Part shown: in pieces, positions 44,435 through 52,733 of the stretch | How the letters are laid out: each line of letters opens with the position of its first letter | How positions within the stretch are numbered: the first letter of the stretch is position 1 | Origin: Bosea sp. 124 | Lineage (GTDB): Bacteria; Pseudomonadota; Alphaproteobacteria; Rhizobiales; Beijerinckiaceae | Assembly: GCF_003046175.1 (NCBI RefSeq) | Contig: NZ_PZZM01000001.1 | Location: forward strand, 558,001 to 622,000 | DNA: 64,000 nucleotides | Reading direction: 5' to 3' | Notes under the pieces: generated by a model | What the model saw: only the letters and a program-made list of their open reading frames with translations | The model's database searches: none | Told to the model about the DNA's origin: nothing | Translations under genes and position numbers: made by a program

Positions 44435-44659
44435 ATGACCACGACCCCCCTCAATCTTCGTGGCCTGAAATGCCCCCTGCCCGCGCTGCGGGTCCGCAAG
44501 GCGCTGAAGGGCGCCTTGCCGGGGACGCTCTTCGTGGTCGAATGCACCGATCCAATGGCGGCCATCGACATTCCCAACCTGATGCGCGAGACCGGCGACG
44601 CAATCGAGCACAGCGCCACGCAGGGCGAGATTCTCGTATTCCACATCCGCAAGGGTTAA
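44435..44659 (+). CDS. tusA: TusA-family sulfur carrier protein
   Basis: A 74-residue protein (85 if ATG 44402 is used) of the SirA/TusA fold. The persulfide-carrying Cys is in LNLRGLKCPLPALRVRKAL, followed by GTLFVVECTDPMAAIDIPNL and EILVFHIRKG. TusA relays sulfur from cysteine desulfurase to acceptors, including tRNA modification and molybdenum-cofactor sulfuration. Neither start has a strong ribosome-binding site. Its place beside fdhD, mobA and the formate dehydrogenase genes suggests, but does not prove, a role in dehydrogenase sulfuration. Confidence 0.88.
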   Translation: MTTTPLNLRGLKCPLPALRVRKALKGALPGTLFVVECTDPMAAIDIPNLMRETGDAIEHSATQGEILVFHIRKG

Positions 44660-44714
44660 CTGAGCCTGAGGCCGACCGCGCCAGCGGCCCGCCTGCCGAC
44701 AGGAGTTTCCGACA

Positions 44715-45836
44715 GTGTCCGTCACCCAAGCCGACATCCTGCGCGCGCTCGAACTGGTCAAGCTGCCGGCGAGCGGGCAATCGCTCTCCGCCTCGGGCCG
44801 TATCGCGGACATCCTGATCGACGCCGGCAAGGTGATCTTCGCGATCGGCATCGACGCGACCGAGGCCGGCGCGATGGAGCCGGTGCGCAAGGCGGCCGAG
44901 AGCGCCGTCTCAGGGTTGCCCGGCGTGACGCAGGTGCTCGTCGGGCTGACCGCCGACAAGGCTCCGGCCTCCGCCGCCGCGCAGGCGCGCCAGCAGGCGC
45001 ATCGTCCCGCGCCCGGCGGACCGACGCCGAAGGCTGCCGGCGTGCCGGGCGTGAAGCAGATCATCGCGGTGGCGTCCGGCAAGGGCGGCGTCGGCAAGTC
45101 GACCACGACGGCCAATCTCGCGGTCGCGCTGGCTGCGCTCGGCCTCAAGGTCGGCGTGCTCGACGCCGACATCTACGGCCCCTCGGTGCCGAAGATCTTC
45201 GGCATCACCGGCAAGCCGCGCCTGGTCTCGGGCCGGACGCTGGCGCCGATGGAGGCCTATGGGCTGAAGATCATGTCGATCGGCTTCCTGATCGACGAGG
45301 AGACGCCGATGATCTGGCGCGGGCCGATGGTGATCTCGGCCATCACCCAGATGCTGCGCGAGGTCGCATGGGGCGAGCTCGACGTGCTGGTCGTCGACAT
45401 GCCGCCCGGCACCGGCGACGCGCAGCTCACCATGGCGCAGCAGACGCCGCTGGCGGGCGCCGTCATCGTCTCGACACCGCAGGACCTGGCGCTGCTCGAT
45501 GCACGACGCGGCGTCGCCATGTTCAAGAAGGTCGAGGTGCCGATTCTCGGCATCGTCGAGAACATGAGCTATTTCATCTGCCCGGAATGCGGCCACCGCT
45601 CGGACATCTTCGCCCATGGCGGAGCGCGACACGAGGCGGAGCGCCTCGGCGTGCCCTTCCTCGGCGAGATTCCGCTCGCCATGCCGATCCGCGAGACCTC
45701 GGATTCCGGCCGCCCGATCGTGGCGAGCGATCCGGACTCCGCCCATGCCAAGGCCTATCTTTCGATCGCACGGCAGGTGATGGCGTCGCTCGCGGGCGGG
45801 CCCGTCCGGTCCGCTCCACGCATCGTCATCGAGTAA
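44715..45836 (+). CDS. mrp: Mrp/ApbC-family iron-sulfur cluster carrier ATPase
   Basis: A 373-residue protein with an N-terminal MIP18/DUF59 domain (about 1-80), an Ala/Pro-rich linker and a deviant Walker A P-loop ATPase (VASGKGGVGKSTTTANLAVA). DADIYGPSVPK, VVDMPPGTGDAQLT and the cluster-binding CPECG (CxxC) are present. It delivers [4Fe-4S] clusters to apo-proteins. It starts at GTG 44715 with AGGAG ten bases upstream and lies 55 bp after the TusA-like gene. The many [4Fe-4S] sites of the neighbouring dehydrogenase and polyferredoxin make it a plausible partner. Confidence 0.95.
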   Translation: MSVTQADILRALELVKLPASGQSLSASGRIADILIDAGKVIFAIGIDATEAGAMEPVRKAAESAVSGLPGVTQVLVGLTADKAPASAAAQARQQAHRPAPGGPTPKAAGVPGVKQIIAVASGKGGVGKSTTTANLAVALAALGLKVGVLDADIYGPSVPKIFGITGKPRLVSGRTLAPMEAYGLKIMSIGFLIDEETPMIWRGPMVISAITQMLREVAWGELDVLVVDMPPGTGDAQLTMAQQTPLAGAVIVSTPQDLALLDARRGVAMFKKVEVPILGIVENMSYFICPECGHRSDIFAHGGARHEAERLGVPFLGEIPLAMPIRETSDSGRPIVASDPDSAHAKAYLSIARQVMASLAGGPVRSAPRIVIE

Positions 45837-45841
45837 AGACC

Positions 45842-46804
45842 TCAGTTCGCCGCCGGCACGCCGAGCACGTCGATCCAGCGGGCGACGTCGGATGCGATGC
45901 GCCGACGCATCGGCTCGGCGCCGCGATCGGAGGGGGCGGGCGCGGTTGCCGCGAGAATGGCGAAGCGCTTCAGGACCTCGGGATCCTCGAGCGCCCGCGC
46001 CAGCGCGGCGCCAAGCTTGTCGAGCACCGGCTTCGGCGTGCCGGTCGGCACGACGAAGCCCTGCCAGACCACCATGTCGAAAGCGGGCAACCCGGCCTCG
46101 GCGAAGGTCGGCACGTCCGGGAGCTGGACGATGCGGCTCTGGCTGGAGATCGCCACGGCATAGGCCGATTTCGCCTCGTGCAGCGGGATCATCGTCACCG
46201 TTTGGTCGAAGACGGAGTCGATCGTGCCCGACATCAGATCCGTGATGGCGGGGGCCGCGCCCCGGTAGGTGACGAGCGTCGCCTTGGCATCGGCCAGCTT
46301 CATCAGCAGGGTCGGCGCGAGATGGCCGGTCGAACCCGGCCCCGAGGTGCCGATGTTGAGGGCCCCTGGCTTGGCGCGCATATAGGCCAGATAATCCGCG
46401 AGCGTGCGAATGCCGCTCTTGTTGCTGACAGCCAGCACCATCGGCACGTCGGCGACGACGCCGAGCGGTTCGAAATCCTTGCGCGGATCGAAACCCAGCT
46501 TCGGATAGAGCGCCACATTGGCGGCGAGATGCCCCATATTGCCGAAGCCGAGTGTGTAGCCGTCCGGCGCCGCCTTCGCAGCGCGGGCCATGCCGGTCGT
46601 CCCGCCGGCGCCGGCGATGTTCTCGATAATCAGGTTCTGGCCGAGGGTCACCGACATCGATTGCGCCACAAGGCGCGCGAGCACGTCGGTCGCTCCGCCC
46701 GGCGCGGCCGGGACGATGACCGCGATCGGCTTCGTCGGATAATCCTCCGCCCGCAGTTGCGGCGCGGCGACGAGGGCAAGGCAAAGCAGCAGGCTGCGGA
46801 ACAT
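45842..46804 (-). CDS. Bug-family (TctC) tripartite tricarboxylate transporter substrate-binding protein
   Basis: A 320-residue periplasmic binding protein with a signal peptide (MFRSLLLCLALVAAPQLRA). The Bug signatures are PTKPIAVIVPAAPGGATDVL, ENIAGAGGTTGMARAA and LNIGTSGPGSTGHLAPTLLM. Such proteins capture carboxylates for TctAB-type permeases, but no tctA or tctB gene lies nearby, so it is an orphan receptor as is common in this family. GGAGG precedes ATG 46804. It converges on mrp with a five-base gap. Confidence 0.93.
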   Translation of the reverse strand: MFRSLLLCLALVAAPQLRAEDYPTKPIAVIVPAAPGGATDVLARLVAQSMSVTLGQNLIIENIAGAGGTTGMARAAKAAPDGYTLGFGNMGHLAANVALYPKLGFDPRKDFEPLGVVADVPMVLAVSNKSGIRTLADYLAYMRAKPGALNIGTSGPGSTGHLAPTLLMKLADAKATLVTYRGAAPAITDLMSGTIDSVFDQTVTMIPLHEAKSAYAVAISSQSRIVQLPDVPTFAEAGLPAFDMVVWQGFVVPTGTPKPVLDKLGAALARALEDPEVLKRFAILAATAPAPSDRGAEPMRRRIASDVARWIDVLGVPAAN

Positions 46805-46996
46805 CGTGATCCTCCCAGGGCGCGGCCGTGAGGATCAGGATGCGGACGAGGACGCTGCAGCCGGGCATCGACCCGGCGCGCCTGCCCACGCCGGCCCCCA
46901 GCGCATTCTTGCTATGGGTGGAGCCTGACGAAGGCTGCGACGATCGTCGATGCCCTGGAGCGGACTACCAGTTATGCTGGCGCGAGATAGCCCGGC

Positions 46997-47122
46997 TCAG
47001 AGCCTGACGCCGCTGTTGGCGAAGGCGACCTCGACCGGCTTCTGGAAGAAGTCGTTGAGCACCACATTGGCCCCGAAGGCCAGGATGGCGGCGACGGCGA
47101 CGGCGACGACGAATGATTTCAT
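46997..47122 (-). CDS. 41-residue membrane protein
   Basis: ATG 47122 to TGA 46997, with GGGGGAA just upstream. The sequence opens MKSFVVAVAVAAILAFGANV, a single hydrophobic helix, followed by a short polar end containing NDFFQKPVEVAFANSGVRL. Strict third-position GC bias agrees with a coding sequence. It lies 73 bp after mobA in the same direction and may belong to that operon. I do not know a function; small single-helix proteins of this kind are conserved in Hyphomicrobiales. Confidence 0.7.
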   Translation of the reverse strand: MKSFVVAVAVAAILAFGANVVLNDFFQKPVEVAFANSGVRL

Positions 47123-47195
47123 GATCTTCCCCCGGATGAGCACGGCAGCGATAAGCCGCTCTTATCAGAAGAGATAGCGAGCCACCGAGATGGGT

Positions 47196-47825
47196 TCAAG
47201 CCGGCGGCAAGGCGGCGAAAAGCCGCTCGGCCTCCGCCAGATCGTCGGGCCTGTTGGCGTTGAAGAACGGATCGACCGGCGCAACCGGCCATTCGGCACT
47301 GGCGCAGCCATGGCGCGCGGTCCAGCGGTCGATCTTGCGCTCGTCTTCGATCGTCAGGGCGTGGCGCAGATCTTCGCGCAACGAGACGGGCCAGAGCCCG
47401 ATGACGGGGTGCGTCCAACCGCCCGATGCGGCGCAGGCGAGCGGCTGGCCATGCGCCTCGCGCGCCGCATGCAGGCGGGCGACGAGGTCATGTGGGATGA
47501 AGGGCGTGTCGGCGGCGACGCTGACGAGCCATTCCAGTTCGGGCCGGCGCGCCGCCATCCAGTCGAGCCCGGCGAGGATGCCGGCCAGCGGTCCGGCGAA
47601 GTCCGGCACGTCATCGGCGACGACCGGCAGGCCGTAATCGGCGAAGCGCCCGGGGTCGCCATTGGCGTTGACCAGCAGCCCGTCCGATTGCGGGCCGAGA
47701 CGCTCGATCACATGGGCGAGGATGCTGCGGCCCGCGATCAGGCGCAGGGGCTTGTCGCCGCCGCCCATGCGGCGGGCGAGACCGCCGGCGAGGAGAAGGC
47801 CGAGGGTTCGAACATCAGTCGTCAC
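47196..47825 (-). CDS. mobA: molybdenum cofactor guanylyltransferase MobA
   Basis: A 209-residue nucleotidyltransferase that attaches GMP to Mo-molybdopterin. The N-terminal signature [18 protein letters not shown] (with Lys) is present, followed by [21 protein letters not shown] and VAADTPFIP. The C-terminus has [10 protein letters not shown]. It starts at GTG 47825 and overlaps the fdhD 3' end by 11 bp. It is cotranscribed with DUF2478 and fdhD, making the bis-MGD form used by the formate dehydrogenase in this region. Confidence 0.95.
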   Translation of the reverse strand: MTTDVRTLGLLLAGGLARRMGGGDKPLRLIAGRSILAHVIERLGPQSDGLLVNANGDPGRFADYGLPVVADDVPDFAGPLAGILAGLDWMAARRPELEWLVSVAADTPFIPHDLVARLHAAREAHGQPLACAASGGWTHPVIGLWPVSLREDLRHALTIEDERKIDRWTARHGCASAEWPVAPVDPFFNANRPDDLAEAERLFAALPPA

Positions 47826-48708
47826 GCTCGCTCCCCTTCCGGCGGTTCCGGCCGCCCTCCTCCTCGACGCTGTCGGGATCCTGGTCGAAGACGATGTTCT
47901 CCTCGCCCGCCAACGCGACGAAACGCTTGCCGCGCGCCCGGCCGATCAGGGTGAGACCAGCCTTGCGCGCGAGTTCGACACCCCATTCGGTGAAGCCCGA
48001 GCGCGAGACCAGCACGGGGATGCCCATGCGAACTGTCTTGATGACCATTTCCGAGGTCAGGCGGCCAGTGGTGTAGAAGATCATCTTCGCCGGATCGACA
48101 TCGTGCCGGAACATCCAGCCGGCGACCTTGTCGACGGCGTTGTGGCGGCCGACATCCTCCATATAGACCAAGGGCTTGTCGGCCTCGCAGAGCACGCAGC
48201 CATGGATCGCGCCGGCCTCGAGATAGAGCGAGGGCGTGGTGTTGATCTTCTTCGTCAGGGCGTAGAGCCAGCTCGTGCGCAGTTCGGCCCTGGGCAGCTC
48301 GATCTCGTCGATCGCCTCCATCAGGTCCCCAAAAGCCGTGCCCTGCGCGCAACCGGAGGTCAGCGTCTTCTTCTTGAGCTTCTCCTCGAAATTGGTGCGA
48401 CCCGGCGTGCGCACCACGACGACCTCGAGCTCCTCGTCGTAATCCACGGCATCGACGACATCGCCGCGTTTCAGCATGTTCTGGTTCAGAAGATAGCCGA
48501 GCGCGAGAGAGTCGGGATGGTCGCCGATCGTCATCATCGTGACGATCTCCTGCGCATTGAGATAAAGCGTCAGCGCACGTTCGGTGACGACGCGGGTCTC
48601 GACCGTGGCACCCGTCTGGTCGATGCCGGAGACGGTCGCGCCGAGGCGCGGCGCCTGCGGATCGGGCCGAACCAGGTAGTCGTCGAGAAAGCTCATGTCC
48701 TGCGCCAT
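47815..48708 (-). CDS. fdhD: formate dehydrogenase sulfurtransferase FdhD
   Basis: A 297-residue FdhD-family protein, required for active formate dehydrogenase by passing sulfur from a cysteine desulfurase to the Mo cofactor. [37 protein letters not shown] and [20 protein letters not shown] are typical. The loop that carries CxxC in E. coli reads [12 protein letters not shown], so only the first Cys is present; another Cys pair occurs at [14 protein letters not shown] precedes ATG 48708. It is 22 bp downstream of DUF2478 and overlaps mobA. Confidence 0.93.
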   Translation of the reverse strand: MAQDMSFLDDYLVRPDPQAPRLGATVSGIDQTGATVETRVVTERALTLYLNAQEIVTMMTIGDHPDSLALGYLLNQNMLKRGDVVDAVDYDEELEVVVVRTPGRTNFEEKLKKKTLTSGCAQGTAFGDLMEAIDEIELPRAELRTSWLYALTKKINTTPSLYLEAGAIHGCVLCEADKPLVYMEDVGRHNAVDKVAGWMFRHDVDPAKMIFYTTGRLTSEMVIKTVRMGIPVLVSRSGFTEWGVELARKAGLTLIGRARGKRFVALAGEENIVFDQDPDSVEEEGGRNRRKGSERDD

Positions 48709-48730
48709 CGAAGCTGCTCCGCGGCGGCGA

Positions 48731-49246
48731 TCAGGCGGCGAGGCGGGCCAGGGAAAGCGCCCAGGCCTCGACCGGCCCGGCCTCGGCCGGAAGCTCGGTC
48801 CAGTCCTCGCCGGCGAATTCGCGCCAGGCCGGCAGCAGATCCTGCCGCACGGCGATCAGCAGTGGCACATCCGCCATCAGGGCGGCGGCGATTTCCTGGC
48901 GCAGGCCCTGGCCGAGCATCTCCTGACGGCCGAACTTGTTGACGATGACGAGATCGGTCTCGCCAGCCAGCGCGGCGGTGAGCGCTCCGCCGGCGGCGGC
49001 GAGCCCGGTCGCGTCGAGCCGGCATCCGGCAGAGGCGGCGCCGCGATTCTCGCTGATCGGAAAGCGAACGCCGCTGGAGAGGTCTTCCAGCGCCATCGAC
49101 AGGCAGCCCTGCTCGCAGGCCCCGTCATTGTGCTGCACGACACCGCCGAGGCGCAGGCCGCGCTCCTTCAGGCGGAGCGCGAGACCAGCCATGAACCCGT
49201 CGATCTGGAAACCGGAGGAATAAGGGATAGCGGCCAGCAGCGTCAT
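48731..49246 (-). CDS. DUF2478 domain protein, molybdenum-linked NTPase-like
   Basis: A 171-residue protein starting MTLLAAIPYSSGFQIDGFMA at ATG 49246. Segments GGVVQHNDG, ETDLVIVNKFGRQEMLGQG and VPLLIAVRQDLLPAWREFAG match DUF2478, a family found beside molybdate and Mo-cofactor genes. The fold resembles a P-loop-type nucleotide-binding protein, but the Walker A here (AIPYSSGFQID) is degenerate. It is the first gene of the DUF2478-fdhD-mobA operon. Function unknown. Confidence 0.82.
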   Translation of the reverse strand: MTLLAAIPYSSGFQIDGFMAGLALRLKERGLRLGGVVQHNDGACEQGCLSMALEDLSSGVRFPISENRGAASAGCRLDATGLAAAGGALTAALAGETDLVIVNKFGRQEMLGQGLRQEIAAALMADVPLLIAVRQDLLPAWREFAGEDWTELPAEAGPVEAWALSLARLAA

Positions 49247-49275
49247 GACGACGTCATCCCATGAAAGCGCGTTTC

Positions 49276-49308
49276 GCGAAAGCACCTTGGCGGCGGGGGT
49301 GCTTTCGC
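49276..49308. promoter_or_regulatory. perfect 11-bp inverted repeat upstream of DUF2478-fdhD-mobA
   Basis: GCGAAAGCACC (49276-49286) and GGTGCTTTCGC (49298-49308) with an 11-base loop, 30 bases before the DUF2478 start. It has no T-tract in either direction. It may be an operator or a 5' leader hairpin; it does not match a riboswitch I know. Confidence 0.4.
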
Positions 49309-49451
49309 CGCAGGCCCGATCCGGCTGCGCGCAAGATGCCAACGAAGTGTTGCGCCGCACCTACAGTCGCGCCCGCACGGGCCGGTTACGGTAAAACAGG
49401 TCCATCTCCGGCGCTTTTTCCGGCGGGAGACCGTCGTCCGGTTCGCAATTC

Positions 49452-50702
49452 ATGTCGCATCGCCACCTTCAGACCCCGCTCGACCCCGCTACCGACGCGG
49501 CACGGCTGTTGCGCCGCATCGGCTTCGGTACGCTGGCGCTCGTCTTGCCGATCGCATCGCTGGTCTCGCGCCGCGCTGCCGTCGTGCTCGCGCCGATCGG
49601 GGTCGTCCTGCTGATCATCGCAGCGCTGATCGAGGAGCCCGCCACCTTCGTCTCGACGTTGAAGCGCGCCCTGCTGAGCCGGCCGGGCATGATCCTGGTC
49701 GGTCTCGTCGGCTGGGCGGTGCTCTCGCTGGTCTGGAGCCCCTACACCGCCTCGGCAACGGAAAAGGCAGGCAATCTCGTGCTTGCAGTCGTGCTCGGCA
49801 TCTGCGGCATGGCGGCGCTGCCGGAGCGGATGCGGGCGTCGAACCTCAACCTCGCCGCGCTGGGCACCGGCATCGCCGGTGCCTTCGCGCTGGCGCTGGT
49901 CGTGATCGCGGCGCTGCGCCACGCGGACACGGATGCTGGCGTCGAGCGCGGCATCAGCGTCATCCTGATCATGGCCTGGCCGGCGCTCGCCTGGCTGCTC
50001 TCGCGCGAGCGGGGGCTGAGCGCGGTCGGGCTGGCACTCGTGGTCGGCCTGCTCGCGCTGACGCGGTTCGAGGATGGCGAGGCCGTCGCCATGATCTGCG
50101 GTGCCGTCGCTTTCGGCGCCGTAAGCGCGAATCGCGAGGCGGCGTCGACCATCATCGCCGCGATCATCGCGGTGCTGATTCTGATCGCGCCACTGCTGCC
50201 CTTCCTGCTGATGCCGATCGTCTCGACCTTTCCGCAGGGTGCCGGCGAATTCACGCAGACGCTGGCGGTCTGGGCCGATGTCGTCAGCCGCGAGCCGTTC
50301 AAGCTCATCACCGGGCACGGTCTCGACACCGTGCTGCGCGGCCGGATGATCGGCGCCCTGCCGCAGCCGGCGCCGACGACGCTGCTCTTCGAGGTCTGGT
50401 ACGAACTCGGCATCGTCGGTGCGACGGCGGCCTCAGCCTGCCTCTATTTCGCGATCCGCGCCGCAGGCCGCATGCCGAGCGCGCTCGCCGCCGGCGGCGT
50501 CGCGGCCTTCAGCACGGCTTTCGCGCTGAGCGCGCTCGGCTTCGCGACCCTGCAGCCCTGGTGGCTGATGACGCTGGCGGCCGTCGTGCTGATGTTCGGC
50601 GCCATCGCGCGCGGGCAGTACCGCACCGACCGGCCGGTCGCGCCGCTTTCGCTCAAGCCGGCCGGGACCAGCCGTCCCAAGGCCGGCGGCACGGCCGGAT
50701 AG
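49452..50702 (+). CDS. O-antigen-ligase-like polytopic membrane protein
   Basis: A 416-residue protein with about ten to eleven hydrophobic helices and one larger loop (roughly residues 250-300, FPQGAGEFTQTLAVWADVVS and FKLITGHGLDTVLRG). That topology, and the G-H-G-L-D..L-R motif in the loop followed by EVWYELGIVGATA, resembles the WaaL/Wzy O-antigen ligase-polymerase superfamily. It lies alone between convergent gene groups, with no polysaccharide genes nearby, so the substrate is unknown. The start has no clear ribosome-binding site. Confidence 0.65.
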   Translation: MSHRHLQTPLDPATDAARLLRRIGFGTLALVLPIASLVSRRAAVVLAPIGVVLLIIAALIEEPATFVSTLKRALLSRPGMILVGLVGWAVLSLVWSPYTASATEKAGNLVLAVVLGICGMAALPERMRASNLNLAALGTGIAGAFALALVVIAALRHADTDAGVERGISVILIMAWPALAWLLSRERGLSAVGLALVVGLLALTRFEDGEAVAMICGAVAFGAVSANREAASTIIAAIIAVLILIAPLLPFLLMPIVSTFPQGAGEFTQTLAVWADVVSREPFKLITGHGLDTVLRGRMIGALPQPAPTTLLFEVWYELGIVGATAASACLYFAIRAAGRMPSALAAGGVAAFSTAFALSALGFATLQPWWLMTLAAVVLMFGAIARGQYRTDRPVAPLSLKPAGTSRPKAGGTAG

Positions 50703-50703
50703 C

Positions 50704-51714
50704 TCAGGCCGCGGCCTCGCGCCCTGCATTGACGGCGTGGCAGGCGACGCCGTCGATCACCGATGGATTCTCGACCCGGCAGCGGTCGAAGACCAGCGGG
50801 CAGCGCGGGTGGAAGGTGCAGCCCGAGGGCGGGCTGATCGGGTTCGGGATCTCGCCCTTCACGGCCTCGCGCGACTTTCCGACCATGGCGAGGTCGGGCA
50901 CCGCATCGAGCAGCATCCGCGTATAGGGATGGCGCGGGTTCGCGAAGAGCTGCCGCCCCTCCGAAACCTCGACGAGGCGGCCGAGATACATCACCCCGAT
51001 GCGCGTCGCCATGTGCCGGACGACGGCGAGATTATGCGAGATGAAGAGATAGGTCAGCCCGAGCCGCTCCTGCAGATCGCGCATCAGGTTGAGGATCTGG
51101 GCCTGGACCGAGACGTCGAGCGCCGAGGTCGGCTCGTCGCAGACGATGAATTCGGCATCGGAGGCGAGCGCGCGGGCGATCGCGATGCGCTGGCGCTGGC
51201 CGCCGGAGAATTCGTGCGGGAATTTCGAGCGATCGTCGGGATGCAGTCCAACCAGCGTCAGGAGTTCGCCGACGCGGTGGGCGATCTCGGCCTCCCCCTG
51301 GATCAGGTCGAAGGCGCGGATCGGCTCGGCGATGATGCGCCCGACGCGCCAGCGCGGATTGAGCGAGGCGTAAGGGTCCTGGAAGATCATCTGGATGCGC
51401 CGGCGCAGGCGCTGGCGCTCCTTTGCGGCGGCGGCCTCGTGCATCGAGACGCCGGCAATCGCGACCGTGCCCTCGGATGGCGGCAGCAGACCGACGACCA
51501 TGCGCGCCACCGTCGACTTGCCGGAGCCGGATTCACCGACGAGCGCGAAGGTCTCGCCCTTGCGGATGTCGAAGGAAACGCCGTCGACCGCCTTGAGATA
51601 CTGCCTCGGCGCATTCTCCAGAACTCGGTTGAGCCAGGGCTTCGAAACATCGAAGACGCGCCTGAGATGGCGGACCTCGACGAAGGCAGGCTCGGTGCCG
51701 GAGCGGTGGCTCAT
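50704..51714 (-). CDS. dppF: peptide ABC transporter ATP-binding protein (DppF/OppF type)
   Basis: A 336-residue ABC ATPase: Walker A GESGSGKSTVARMVVGLLPP, signature FSGGQRQRIAIARALA, Walker B FIVCDEPTSALDVS. The oligopeptide-transporter C-terminal extension contains the Cys cluster of the CTFHPRCPLVFDRCRVE type. ATG 51714 overlaps the dppD stop (ATGA). It pairs with DppD to energise dipeptide/oligopeptide uptake through DppB-DppC. Confidence 0.95.
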   Translation of the reverse strand: MSHRSGTEPAFVEVRHLRRVFDVSKPWLNRVLENAPRQYLKAVDGVSFDIRKGETFALVGESGSGKSTVARMVVGLLPPSEGTVAIAGVSMHEAAAAKERQRLRRRIQMIFQDPYASLNPRWRVGRIIAEPIRAFDLIQGEAEIAHRVGELLTLVGLHPDDRSKFPHEFSGGQRQRIAIARALASDAEFIVCDEPTSALDVSVQAQILNLMRDLQERLGLTYLFISHNLAVVRHMATRIGVMYLGRLVEVSEGRQLFANPRHPYTRMLLDAVPDLAMVGKSREAVKGEIPNPISPPSGCTFHPRCPLVFDRCRVENPSVIDGVACHAVNAGREAAA

Positions 51715-52733
51715 CTCCCGATCTCCGCCCTCACGCCGCCGAATGACGGTTCGTCGTAGAGATGACATGCGACCTTGCGATCGCCGACCACGACCAATTC
51801 CGGCTGCTCGACATGACAGCGGGCGAAGGCCTGTGCGCAACGCGGGTTGAAGGCGCAGCCCGGTGGAATCGCCGAGAGGCGCGGCATCGAGCCCGGGATC
51901 TGCACCAGCCGCTGCGCCTCGCCCTCGAGCGAGGGGATCGCGCCCATCAACCCCTTCGCATAGGGGTGGAGCGGCTGCTTCACCACTTCGCGCACCGGGC
52001 CGATCTCGGCGACGCGGCCGGCATACATCACCGCGACCCGGTCGGCCGTCTCGGCGATGACGCCCATGTCGTGGGTCACGAGCATCACCGAGGTGCCGCG
52101 CTCCCGGCAGAGCTTCTTGATCAGCGCGATGATCTGGGCCTGGACCGAGACATCGAGCGCCGTCGTCGGCTCGTCGGCGATGATGAATTCCGGCTCGGCG
52201 CAGAGCGCGAGCGCGATCACCACGCGCTGGCGCATGCCGCCGGAGAATTCGTGCGGATAGCCGTCGATGCGCCGTTCCGGCGCCGGGATGCCGACCTCGT
52301 CCAGCAGCGCGATGGCCCGGGCGCGGGCCTGCGCGGCGCTGAGATCGCTATGGACGTGGATCGTCTCGATCAACTGCTCACCGACGCGGTAGAGCGGGTT
52401 CAGGCTGGTCAACGGGTCCTGGAAGATCATGCCGATGCGCTTGCCGCGCAGCTTGCGCATCGCCTCGGGCGGCAGGTTGTCGACCCTCGCACCCGACAGC
52501 AGCACCTCGCCGCCGGCGATCCGGCCCGGCGGGTCGATCAGGCCGATGATGGCCGCGCCGGTGACCGATTTCCCGGCGCCCGATTCGCCGACGACACCGA
52601 GCACCTCGCCGCGCCCGACCTCGAAGGAAACGCGGTCGAGCGCGCGCAGCGTGCCGCGCCGCGTGACGAACTCGACGGTGAGATCGCGCACGGAGAGCAC
52701 CGGTCCGGCTTCCTCGGCAGACATCGCACTCAT
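51711..52733 (-). CDS. dppD: peptide ABC transporter ATP-binding protein (DppD/OppD type)
   Basis: A 340-residue ABC ATPase: Walker A GESGAGKSVTGAAIIGLIDP, signature EFSGGMRQRVVIALAL, Walker B FIIADEPTTALDVS. The C-terminal oligopeptide domain has CAFNPRCAQAFARC, a Cys cluster seen in Dpp/Opp ATPases. ATG 52733 overlaps the dppC stop codon (ATGA); ATG 52724 is an alternative. It is part of the dppABCDF operon. Confidence 0.95.
   Translation of the reverse strand: MSAMSAEEAGPVLSVRDLTVEFVTRRGTLRALDRVSFEVGRGEVLGVVGESGAGKSVTGAAIIGLIDPPGRIAGGEVLLSGARVDNLPPEAMRKLRGKRIGMIFQDPLTSLNPLYRVGEQLIETIHVHSDLSAAQARARAIALLDEVGIPAPERRIDGYPHEFSGGMRQRVVIALALCAEPEFIIADEPTTALDVSVQAQIIALIKKLCRERGTSVMLVTHDMGVIAETADRVAVMYAGRVAEIGPVREVVKQPLHPYAKGLMGAIPSLEGEAQRLVQIPGSMPRLSAIPPGCAFNPRCAQAFARCHVEQPELVVVGDRKVACHLYDEPSFGGVRAEIGR

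Noticed and set aside
49247..49451. molybdenum-cofactor riboswitch upstream of DUF2478
   Set aside because: There is a perfect dyad but not the multi-stem pattern I would expect; kept only as an unassigned inverted repeat.
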